Below the pieces are notes generated by a model, which had not been told where the DNA came from, ran no database searches, and worked only from the letters and a program-made list of their open reading frames with translations. A stretch of 64,000 nucleotides of DNA from Tetracentron sinense (taxonomy: Eukaryota > Streptophyta > Magnoliopsida > Trochodendrales > Trochodendraceae), in assembly GCA_015143295.1 (NCBI GenBank), contig CM026565.1:9298041-9362040 (forward strand), written 5' to 3'. The first letter of the stretch is position 1. Each line of letters opens with the position of its first letter. The translations under genes and the position numbers were made by a program. Positions 45,311 to 56,275 of this stretch are shown here, piece by piece.

Positions 45311-45870
45311 GGGTCCCACAGTTGGAGATATGAGATCCCTTTAGATCCCACACACAAGAATCTTCTAAATGTATTTAATTTAATTATGAATTAAATTAAT
45401 TAATTTTCTCTATGATTAATGATGGTGCTATATGGTATAACAAAGCTCTCATTCATATACGATATGAATATTCCAAAAGGATTAGGGTGTATAAGAGTGG
45501 GACCCACCTAGGGTGGGACGCCCACTCCATTTCCTCTTCTTATTATTATTTAATTAAGAATTAAATAATGAGCATGGATTTATGGGAGTGGGATGTCCCA
45601 CTCTCTCTTTTTTCCTAATTTATTACTTACTAATTTGGAATTGGTTAGTAGATAAAAATGAATCCGAGTCTAATTAGAATTAGAAATGAATCCTATTTCT
45701 AATTTAGAATTGGAAAGGAATCCTACTTTAATTATAATTAGAAAGGAATCCTACATAAAAGCAAAGTCTCCTAATCTAATTAGGAATTAGATAAGTGAAA
45801 AGATTCTAATTAAGAATTATAATCCTAGACTAAAGTGAAAAACTGATCTAATAAAAATCTTCCCAAGGGT
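45311..45870 (+). repeat. Family B LTR fragment, + orientation
   Basis: GGTCCCACAGTTGGAGATAT, GATCCCACACACAAGAATCT and GGGTGGGACGCCCACT match the middle of the B LTR at 32897-35051. Both ends are missing. It runs into a B fragment of opposite orientation near 45870-45900. Confidence 0.65.
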
Positions 45871-47166
45871 CATCTTATGATCATATTAAATCATGGTGTG
45901 AAAAACCATACTTATAAAACTTCTCAAGCATAAAGTTTCTTGTCGATTCACATGAACCTTCTTTGAATCTCCAAAGCTTTTCTCCAATGGAAGTTAATGG
46001 CTCTTCTGATGAATGCTCTTTAATCTTTTCTTGATTCAAGAACCTTTCTTGATTAAGACCTTCCGATTTGAACTCTATGATCTTTTATTCTTTTCTTGAA
46101 TGCAAGATCTTTACTTGATCAATAAATAATGAATCTTTAAATATTATTCAAGATTGGTTATGATATTATCCAAGAACAAAACAAAAACCAAGAGAAGGAA
46201 GAAGTAGGGAGGCCTGGCCATACAACTCATGAGGGAGAGAGAGAAAAACGTGGGAGAGAGAGAAGACCTTCCTTGTGGACGTTCCACTATAGAGGGTGAC
46301 TCCCCTTTTAGCTATCTTATAGCTCAAGTAAAACTCCTCTTTCTAAATTCTAATCCAATTAGAACTCTCTTTAATTCTTTAATGATAATCCTAATCCAAT
46401 TAGGATTGTTGCGACCCAAAATACCCCCTACAAGTTAGGATACTTTGATGTCGCGCCCTAAAATACCCCCTAGGAGTTAAGGGCTACTTTAGAGGTGACT
46501 GTACGTACTTGCCAAACCATCCTATAATGAACAAGGCTAACCATGATATAATAATTCCAATAAGCAGAGTGCGGAAGCAAAAACATGAGTGTGGAAGCGT
46601 GAACTAACTTTTTCTTTTCTTCTATAACTCCAAAATAGTATTCCCAGTTAACATATACAAAACCTATCAAGTTAGAGGTGGACATGCCCACCTATCAAAA
46701 TATACAAAAGAACTCTCTCGGACTCTCCTCTCAACAGTAGTCGAGATATGGCCACACGTCCAAATCCCTATCCTGCTGAGACTGCAACGGGATAGGTGGC
46801 TCCCTCTCCTCTACGTACTCTTCCTTGACCTAAGGCTCAGGGTCAAGGACATCCACGGAACCTGCCGATATAAAAGTACGGTTGAGCATGAAATACTCAG
46901 CGAGTACAAGCTACTAGCTACCCATAGTAATAACCAAAGCATAACAACAGTGAACACGATATGAAATATCAATTAAAGCAATACTAGCAGCATAAGATAA
47001 ATAGCATTGAACATGAAGCAACATCAATATCTTGACATGCGTGCATGAATGCGAAAACCTAGGTAAAACTCATATTGGGAAACCCTTTTTCGTGTCTCGG
47101 TCTTGCTTGTGAAAATCATGTATGCATGTCTGTCTTGTCTTGTATTTCATGTCTTGACTTGTATAC

Positions 47167-47485
47167 TTGTGAACCAGAGGCTAGCACCCGCACATCCCTG
47201 GGCTACCAACCTCCTTGACATTTCATTTACTTGTGAGCCAAAGGCTAGCACCCTTCACTTGGGCTACCAACCTCCTTGACATTTCATTTACTTGTGAGCC
47301 AGAGGCTAGCACCCTTCACTTGGGCTACCAACCTCCTTGACATGTACTTGTTTCCTTTCACTTGTGAGCCAGAGGCTAGTACCCTTCACTTGGGCTACCA
47401 ACCTCCTTGACATGTACTTGTTTCATTTTCTTATGAGCCAGAGGCTAGTACCCTTCACTTGGGCTACCAACCTCCTTGACATATG
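47167..47485 (-). repeat. Five-copy GTGAGCCAGAGGCTAGCACC minisatellite
   Basis: Units of about 60-67 bp with ACTTGTGAGCCAGAGGCTAG and CTTGGGCTACCAACCTCCTT. Homologous to the arrays at 9706, 13349 and 21205. Confidence 0.9.
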
Positions 47486-48467
47486 CGTATTTTCTTGTTT
47501 AATTTATCATGTACAATTACTCTTGGAAAACTCGGTTCATGCATGCATGCGTGCTTGTGTGCTTGTCAATAGTGGCAACCATGATGACATGTATGACATG
47601 AAGGATAGTACATCACATTGCAATTCATAGTATAAACATGTGAAAATTTGAGAAATCTACATGGCATTTGGTCAATTCATCATTTATAAGAATAATCGCA
47701 TAAGGCATACTTCCATTTTCTTCATATAATTCATTTACTCCTAGTTTAGGCATTTTATCAAACATCCGGTGTGCAACATTCCTTAGTAGTTTCATTTCCT
47801 CTTTTTAGTGTATATTTTCCATTACATCATCAAGGTAAGTTCATTATTTGTAGAATGTCCATCCACCATTTTCCTTTTCACATATCACACAACATCCATA
47901 AGGCATCCAATCGCCTCAATCACCATCCATCCACACATCATAACATCCATTATTATCTTGTTTACATTTTAAGGGAAATAGCATATTTCAAATGGAGGAA
48001 ATCATGAAATCAATAATCATCATTTAAAATGGGAAAACCTAGGTTATGGCTAAGGGAGTTAGTAGGATGTACTAACCTTGAATCAAAGTTTGATCTTGGG
48101 TGGAAAACCTTGATTAAAGCTTCAACTTGGAAGAAGAGGACCCTTACTTGAAAGGTGCTTGATTTGGGGAAGAAAATCCTTAAGGAGTACCTTGGAGAAC
48201 GCTGCTCTAGCTTGAAAAAGACTCCCCCACGAGCTTGAGGATTAGCTTGGAGAAATCCAAGCAAAATGGATGATTGTGGGTCTTGAAACCCTTGATTTCT
48301 TCTCTTACAATGATGCCCTAGGAAAACCCTCTTCTCATCTCTCCTTTTCTCTTCTAAATTCCTCTAAGGATGGTGTGTAGGGACCAAATGCCCTAGCAAG
48401 GCTTATAGAGCCAAGGGTTTAATGCCCAAAAGGCGAAAAAGCCCTTAATGAAATTTCTGCAAAACGC

Positions 48468-48692
48468 GATAGACCGAGTGATCGGTGGTTATGATCAATC
48501 GATCGGTCGTCTACTGATCAACCGGTGTTCTTGGCCGAGCGATCGGTCAAAAACACCCTCTCTGGAAAAATTCCCCATACAAAAAAGTTAACCAATCGAT
48601 AGCTACCGATCGATCGGTTGTGGACCATTCGATCGTTAATAATGACCGAGCGATCGGTTGTGAACTGATCGATCCCTAGCAATCGGTGTTAT
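48468..48692 (-). repeat. Palindrome array, ACCGATCGATCGGT type
   Basis: Units such as GACCGAGTGATCGGTGG, GATCAATCGATCGGTCG, GCCGAGCGATCGGTC, TACCGATCGATCGGTTG and AATGACCGAGCGATCGGTTG, next to the conserved box. Confidence 0.85.
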
Positions 48693-50882
48693 GCAGATTT
48701 TTGACCCATATTACTGTTTTGGCCATATCTTTTGACTCGTTCGTCGAATTTTGACAATTCAACTTGTGTTGGCTTCGTCTTTCGAAAAGGAACATTTCTG
48801 GTATTCCAGAATTATCAATTTCTCTCTTATTTTTTAATTAGACTATGTGAAAGGCCAATTGGCTACAAAAGTGCTATTCATTAAGTACGAAAAAGTCTGG
48901 GGTGCTACATTTGATGTCGTGAACTCATTACCAAACCATCCTATATAATATGTAAATCCTGTACAACATATCAGATATGTGATAACGGAAGCATAATACC
49001 AATCTATTTATGGTAGCAGAAGCGTACTACAAAATTTCTATACATGCTATATCTCAGTTTATACATAACCCAAAAATAAAGAGCTAACATACTCGCTCAA
49101 CAAAATTTATGTACAAGTCTCTTCCTCTCATCACTCATGATGGGGCCACCTAACAAAAGCCCTCTGCTCCTCTTGAGCCCTCTACTCCTGGAGACTACCC
49201 CAAGTCTCCTCCTCCTCAACATACCCTTCCTCGACCCACGGCTCTTGAGGACGCTCGCCACAGATGTCGAAGGCACCTGCCGACATAATATGTACGGCTG
49301 AGCATGGAATACTCAACATATACAAACCACTAGATAGTAATATCATAAACAGTAATACAACATATGTCACAACTTAATCACTTCACATGCATTCTAGAAA
49401 TCAGAGAGCGGAAAACAAAATCATATCATGTGCATATATCTCGGAAAAATATTATCGGAAAATATCTTATTATCATCTTTTATCGAAAATGTCTTCTTAT
49501 CATCTTTTATCTTTGCATATACAGGTATTTAAAATACCTTGGTTTTCATCTTTTATTATCTTCTCATGTACGGGTATTCAAAATACCTTGGTATTCATCA
49601 TTTGCTACCTCTGGAGTCGGACAAGTAGTACCCATACCCACGTAAGCTGGGTGGCCTAATGTTCTCCTCACCTTTGGCTACCTTCGGAGTAGACGACCAG
49701 TATCCATCTCCCTTCCGGGCGGTCTGCTATCATCGGAGTCCGATGCCAGTATCCATTTCCCTTCCAGGCGGCCTACTATCATGCATCCCCATCGGCTTGT
49801 TCCATATACTTTCCATCTTCTTGTACTTCTTGTAACCTCTTTTGCTTCTTATACTTTTCATATACATCTTGTGCTTCTTGTACTTTCCGTATACATTTTT
49901 TGCTTCTTGTACTTTTCATTGGGTTCATTTGCATCTTATAGTTTTCCTCTTCTTATTCTTGTATTACATCTTATATACTTGTACTTCTTCTTTTGGATAC
50001 CCATAATTTAGAAAGACTCGATCATGCATATGCATATGTGTCTGTTTAGCAATTGTGATATAACATGGTAGACATTAAAGGAAACACTTTACATATGCTC
50101 ATATGTCCAATACTATTCATCCATCACAACAATCCATATATAATAACATCACATCATTCCAATCACATTGAAAATAAGGTTTTTCTATTTGTTTTTCCCA
50201 AAACTTGTAGCTTTTAACATGCTTTTCATCTGTAGATACTAACATATAAAACATATAACCATTTACACCTTTTATTCATGGGTTAAAGGCATAGCATCAT
50301 CACAAGTTAGCTCACATCACCATTGATAGGATTTTATCTTGATGTAAAGAGCATTTCATGAAATCAATAGCTAGAAGAGTGTATTTCCACATATAAGAGG
50401 CTATATATAACTATGCTTGTCAAGAAAATCATGCTTATTATTAAAGGTTTATGAAATTAGAACCTAGTAGAGTGTATTTACCATTTAAGACAAAACCCCA
50501 CTTTGGTTGAAGCTTGAGACTTTCCTTGGATGCACAATCTAAGCTTGAGAAGGCTTGAGGAAAGAGATCTAAACCTTGAGGAGGTTTGTAGAAGCTAACT
50601 CCAAGCTTCCATGGTGTAATAGAAGGAGATTTGAGCTTGGAGAGGAAGATCCAAGCTTCTAAGGCAAGAAATTGAGCTCCTCCTTGATCTTAAGACCCAA
50701 CAAACCAAAACCCTAGAAGAACCTTGTTCCTCCCTCTTCTTCTCTCTAAAATATCTCAATTTGTGTCTTAGAGGATTTCTAAAACCCTAACCCACAAAAT
50801 TTGGGTATATATAGAAGTTGGGGTGGTCAAAGACCAACATATCCTTAATGAAAAGACTTAAAATGGACCAAAAAAGGCCAAA

Positions 50883-51043
50883 TGGTCGACCGGTGGTGCC
50901 CATCGGTCGACCGGTTCAAAATAGGCTCTTTGAAATAATTTTCCATACAAAATTTGCACTGTTCAGTAGACCGGTAGTGAGGTTCGGTCGACCGGATAGA
51001 GGGTTGGTCGACCGGATTTGTGTTCGGTCGACCGGTTGCTGAC
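50883..51043 (-). repeat. Palindrome array, GGTCGACCGG type
   Basis: Six copies or near-copies of GGTCGACCGG (for example ATGGTCGACCGGTGG, ATCGGTCGACCGGTTC, TCGGTCGACCGGATAG) within 160 bp. It occupies the same place as the CGATCG arrays of related LTRs but has an unrelated palindrome core. Confidence 0.88.
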
Positions 51044-53338
51044 CCGGTTTGGTATTTTGGACATAATTTTTGACTGCCTCATTGGATTTTGACGATTCAA
51101 CTTGTGTTAGATTTGAATTTGAAAGGGAAAAAAATTTCATGTTTTATACAACTCCTAATTTTGAGTTTTACATAGTCGAAATGGGTCCACAAGTGGACTA
51201 GTCCAACATGACTGCTGAATCGACAGCAGACCACCTTTCGGAAACCTCACATTTGATATAACTTATGCTTAAAATCTGAAAAAATGTAAAGCATGAACCT
51301 TTAAGAGAGTTTAAATACCTTTCCAAAAATTCAAGAATAACTCAATTCTGAGCAACGGTGACTAAATTAGAGCTTTTTAAAGTTGAGGGTAATGCCAAAA
51401 CATACCTCTTCAACACCTAGAACATAAGGAGTGCTTTCACGCTCTTTTCCCTTGGGTCCAACACCCTAATCACACCTCATGAATCGATCCCCATAGGTTT
51501 GTAACCCACCTCAGTGATCATTGAATTCCTACCAATATGCGTGAGAGGCCTCGCCCTCTTTATGCCTCGCACACTAGCACTATTCACAACACTACTCACC
51601 TACAACCCATTAAACACCTAGGGTATTTTATACCCTTGCTTTTACCCACTTGGAGTATATTTATACTCTCTCTTTGAGACTTAACACATGCCCCCAAAAT
51701 ACTCACTTGACTCACCATAATACCAAGAACACTATGTAAGGCCTTAGGCATTTACACATACCATATAAGGGCGCTGTTCACATGAATAGTGACCCAAATT
51801 TCCACGGCTCTACAAGGATTTAATCAAAATAGAATCCAAAATTATACATTCCATATTTCATAGAAAACTATTAGTAACAAACTAATTCATATCCTATTTA
51901 ATAGGAAATCATTAATTAGTAACCAAGTAATCTATTCCCTACTTTGTAGGGAATAATTATTTAGAAACTAATTAAATGGATAATGAATCAATGAAGTGGG
52001 CGTCCCACCCTAGGTGAGCCCCACATTTCACACCCCCCTTTGAGGTTTAACCTCTTATGTTGTCACCTTTTGATCTTTATCAAAATCCCATATGAGTCCT
52101 ATCCATTTGGTTAATAAAATCTTATGTGATTTTACTTATAAGAGCTTCACTATACCATACAGTGAATTACATCGAGAAATTAATTAATTTAATTCTAAAT
52201 TAAATTAAAAGCCTTGAGAAGGTCCTACTGTGTGGGATCTAAAGGGATCTCCTATTTTCGGTTGTGGGACCAAGTGCTTCATCACCTTTAAGGTGAAGCC
52301 TTGTTTCTAGGAAACACTTTCCTATAATTCCTTTAGGTTCATAGAATAATATCTAAGTCCCTAGACTTTCACTAATTACAATAATGTCCATTAACACATT
52401 GTGATCAACCTCCAGAAATTAGAGAATTGCTTGTAAGTACTATCTCACAATATATTTACAAATAAATCCTTACACAACCCATATCACATATAAGTTTCCG
52501 GGATTGGAACAAGTCCACTGTCTAGTCCCTAGCTTATGAATAGAACTCTTTCTCATGAATACTTTTTCATTGAACTGAACTTTTAAAACACTTTCAAAGA
52601 AACATTAGAAAAGAACTGACATATACATATACTTTTCTATATTAAAAATATCAACTTCGATAAAGAACATTTTACCGAAAAGCACCAATACTGGATTCTG
52701 AGTTTAGTTCAACAAGTATCATCCTGATATCATTATCTCCAATTAAGGAGTAGTGGATTCCTTATTGAGTGTTTATACACTTGTCCAAACACTGTGTACA
52801 TGACCCAACTTACCTGGAGTTAGTCCTGTGTATTGGACATTGCCGATTGGCACATTAAAGCCATATAGACAAATGTTTGAGAAGAAGTTAACCTCTCAGG
52901 TCTAAGGATAATTTGTCGAATGGATAACCCTAATACAATCTGACAGTGTATTCCATAGGGTATCCACTAGTGACCCCGTTCAGTACTATGTACTTACTAC
53001 ATATACTCACATGTTAGTAAAGAGTCAACACTCTCTATGAATGAGATTCATCATACTAACTTATAGAACTATACATGTGGAAGCCATGATGAAGTACGTC
53101 GCCCAACCAATACTCTAGAGGCTTCGAACAATATTAGGTTTACAAGGAACTGAAATATCATATCTTCTGGCAACCTTTGCATGATTTTTCTACAATGTTA
53201 CCTATGGAACTTTATGTCATCATCAAATGAGACAGTAATTACTATAAGTACCCTTTATTGCTGGTTGTGTGAATATGATGCTTCTCTAATCAACAAGAAA
53301 AGCCTTTTATTGGCTTCCAAGGGCATATATGTCCAACA

Positions 53339-53857
53339 ATTGGAACCCTAGGTCTCTCGCTTTTTCTCTCAAATGTCTCTCAATGTGTTAGAACCCTTAA
53401 CCCCATAAAAATTGGATATTTATAGAGTTAGGGTTGCCAAAAATCGAAAATACCCTTGGTTGGTAACTATTACCGATTTTCGTGTGCTAGACTCGTCGAC
53501 GAGTGAGTGCACTCATCGATGAGTTTGGGTCTCCAAATAGTACTCGTCGATGAGAATGCTTTCAGGGCATTCTGTTAACACACTGTCCACTGAACTCGTT
53601 GATAAGTGGGTGTACTCGTCAACGAGTGGGATTCGATTTTGCCTCTTTTGCTGATTTTTCACATTCTACCTGGCTTAGGACTTTTTCCCTATTGTTTTCA
53701 ACACCCATAAATACCAAATGACACATCCTTTAATGTTTTAAGACATCCATCACACTATTCATTTCAAAACATAAAATCATAATTATATCAAGGCTTTTTG
53801 GCCCTTCTTACAAGAATTATTCACATGAACAGTGACTCCAAGTTTCTGGGGTCTACA
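53339..53857 (-). repeat. Chromovirus-type LTR fragment (U3 end only)
   Basis: Ends at 53857 with TCTGGGGTCTACA. On - it has the TATA (CTATAAATATCC, near 53412-53424) and an ACTCGTCGACGAGT array (53485-53625). The rest of the LTR (leader, minisatellite, hairpin, other terminus) is absent on the left, where family B begins directly. Confidence 0.7.
53485..53625 (-). repeat. Palindrome array, ACTCGTCGACGAGT type
   Basis: ACTCGTCGACGAGTGAG, ACTCATCGATGAGTTTG, ACTCGTCGATGAGAATG, AACTCGTTGATAAGTGG and ACTCGTCAACGAGTGGG in 140 bp. The core equals the copia-type array at 32011-32089. Confidence 0.88.
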
Positions 53858-54756
53858 CACTAGGACCTTCTTAAAGATTTTAATTTAATTAAGAATTAAA
53901 TTAATTAATTTGTCAATGTATTTCAATATATGGTATAGTGAAGCTCTTATAGGTGAAATCACATAAGATGTGATTAACCAAATGGGTAGGACACATGTGA
54001 TTTTGATAAAGATCAAAAGGTGACCAATAAGGAGTGTGATACTCCAAAAGGGCGTGAGATATGTGGGTCCCACCCAGGGTGGGATACCCACTTCTATGCA
54101 TAATTCTCTAATAGGTTTCTAATTTGATTAGTTAATAATTTGGTTATTTTCTTTCTTGATGTGAAAGAGATGATGTGGAATTATAATGAGACTTCTAATT
54201 AGATTAGAAGACTTTCTCTATTGATTTAATTCTGATTGAAATTTTGATTTGATTTGCTTTGTGGATTTTCGGATTTGTATTTGATTATGACAATTGATAC
54301 AGTTTCAGTACTCGGGCCATAACTTTATGACCGTAACTCCGATTTTGGTCCAATAGTCCATCATTTCAAAGCCATCGAAAAGATCTACAACTTTCGTGAA
54401 GAATGTTTTTCCAGAATCAATCGTTTTGGAGGTAAAAACCTCAGTCAAAATTCCAAAGCGGGATAATCATAATAGAATTAAGATTATGAATTGATCTATA
54501 AGTTAGCAATCAAGGGGTCTATAAATAGGCCCCTTGTAGAACCCCTAATATTCATTTCACTAAGTAGTGAATAGTGTTCAAGTGCAGTGTTGTACACTAA
54601 TGGGCTTTATGCTAATATATGTATTTGGATATATGGCGTGCATGTGCTGATAGGGCTATATAGCCTAAAGGAGTGTGTCCTAGGTGTATAAGGTGTTAGA
54701 ATTGGATCGGAGAAGGTTCAAGTAGTGGAAACAGGGTTTTGCAGCAAAACAGGGGA

Positions 54757-54945
54757 GCACCGATCGCTCGGTGATAAGCACCGATCGCCGGTCATCTACT
54801 AATCGCTAGGTAGTTGTCGACTGGTTAACTAAAGTGAATGGGGAAAAATACTAGAGGGGGTGTTTTCAACCGATCTATCGGTTGAAACCACTGATCGCTC
54901 GGTAAGCCACCGATCGCTCGGTCTGTACCACCGATCGATCGGTTA
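54757..54945 (+). repeat. Palindrome array, CACCGATCGCTCGGT type
   Basis: CACCGATCGCTCGGTG, CACCGATCGCCGGTC, CAACCGATCTATCGGTTG, CACTGATCGCTCGGTAAG, CACCGATCGCTCGGTC and CACCGATCGATCGGTTA, ending about 50 bases before the TATA box. Confidence 0.88.
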
Positions 54946-56275
54946 TATGCAGATTTTCTTCATTAATGTTTTAAGTCTTTAACCATCACCCTTTGCCTAT
55001 ATAAGGCTTGGTTAGTGCCTTAGGGTTTCAGAAACCCTTAAGGCATATTTTTGAGAGGGATTTGAGAGGAGAAGAAGGAAGAAGGCTAGGGTTTGCTCAA
55101 AGCTTGAAGAAGAAGATCAAATCTTCCCTCCTTTAGTGTTTTTCATCAAAGAACTCAAGTTTCTCACTTGTTTCAAGCGTTTGGAATCGAATTCCTCGAT
55201 TTCACCAAGGTAGATACACTCTACTACCTACCATGTGCTATTCCTTTTAAGAAAACCATGATCAAAGCATGTTTTTGGGTTGATTGAATGTTGATTTTAT
55301 AATTGGATGTAAACTACCATTATTAAGCACTCTAAGTGTTTGATTTAATGCCTCTAAGGACTTTTATGCTTAAGTATGTTATTAAGTGCTATGATGTTAT
55401 GTCTACAAGCTTTCTAAGTCCAAATGATGTTCACAAGCACTATATGCACTTATGTTCACAAGTCTCGCATGATTCGATGTTTTCTCACAAGAAAGGGGTT
55501 TTCTAAAAGTTCATAAGGAAGATTTTTGGTAAAAGAATGCTCTCAAGTTCACAAGTGATAAGGCCAAACTTTGGGTTGGTAGTCTAAGATCGTTTCAAAG
55601 CTCACAAGGAATCCTGCTATACATGGACTCACAAGTAGTCATGTCTCACAAGCTCACAAGTTCACAAGAAATCATGCTTACTCAGATCCTCACATGCTCA
55701 CAAGGAATCCCAACTCTCATAAGAATTCACAAGAACTCACAGGAAACTTGATTATCATATGACCTCACTAGATTTATCGGTTTTGATTTCACACGAATGG
55801 TGTTAAGAAAAGGATTTTTGAACTACTTTCACGATCGTTATACTGTAAGCTTTTGCATGTTCATGATATTACTCACTTTTAGCTACTAGTTTGTATATCA
55901 CTGAGTATTCCATGCTCAGCTGACTTTGACTTCAGTAGGTGCTCGTGTTCCATTCGACATCTATGGTACAGACCTTTGGATAGAGGAAGAGTACTATGAT
56001 CCGGAGCCCTCCATGGATCATTACCAGGATGATGGATCACGGGATAGGCGTCCTGATTTTGACTTCTGTTGAGAGGGAGAGGTAGAGGGATGATACTGAT
56101 ATTTTGTATATTTAGAGAGTGGGACCTATCCACTCCATATTTTTGGATATGTTCTGTTGGTCTAGACTTGGACTGAATTATAGGAGTATTTTATTATAAA
56201 TCATTTCTGCTATGTTTTATAACTTGTGTACTCTGACAGGATGGTAAGTACATGTGCCTTATATGTCATATAGGA

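Larger units (their letters stand above)
46449..48909 (-). mobile_element. Chromovirus-type solo LTR (2.46 kb), TSD TTTGA, nested
   Basis: Starts TGTCGCGCCC and ends CTGGGGTGCTACA, flanked by TTTGA at 46444-46448 and 48910-48914. Hairpin 46881-46901 (one stem mismatch), acceptor CAG 46862-46864, five-copy minisatellite 47167-47485, donor GT at 48075-48076, palindromes 48468-48692, conserved box 48718-48790. It is inserted 42 bases into the older LTR. Confidence 0.92.
46407..51814 (-). mobile_element. Chromovirus-type solo LTR (about 2.9 kb own), TSD AGGAT
   Basis: Starts TGTTGCGACCC and ends CACGGCTCTACA, flanked by AGGAT at 46402-46406 and 51815-51819. It was split by a second LTR at 46449. 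Modules on -: hairpin 49297-49317, acceptor near 49276, donor-like ATG|GTAAATA near 50495, TATA-like 50806-50813, GGTCGACCGG palindromes 50883-51043, conserved box about 51058-51115. Some 700 bases beyond the box are not shared with the other LTRs. Confidence 0.85.
45890..53338 (-). repeat. Family B LTR, - orientation, interrupted by nested chromovirus LTRs
   Basis: Own sequence is about 45890-46406 and 51815-53338. It ends at 53338 with GGCATATATGTCCAACA. The reverse-strand start (TGAAAGTATGCC) is missing, about 190 bases short compared with 36413-38615. ATCCTAATCCAATTAGGAT (46388-46406) is its upstream palindrome; the chromovirus-type LTR landed right beside it, with AGGAT duplicated. Confidence 0.7.

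Noticed and set aside
49364-50011. + strand open frames rich in F, L, I and Y that could look like membrane proteins
   Set aside because: They lie in the minisatellite zone of a chromovirus-type LTR with repeated CTTGTACTTCTTG-like words; no conserved domain or gene structure.
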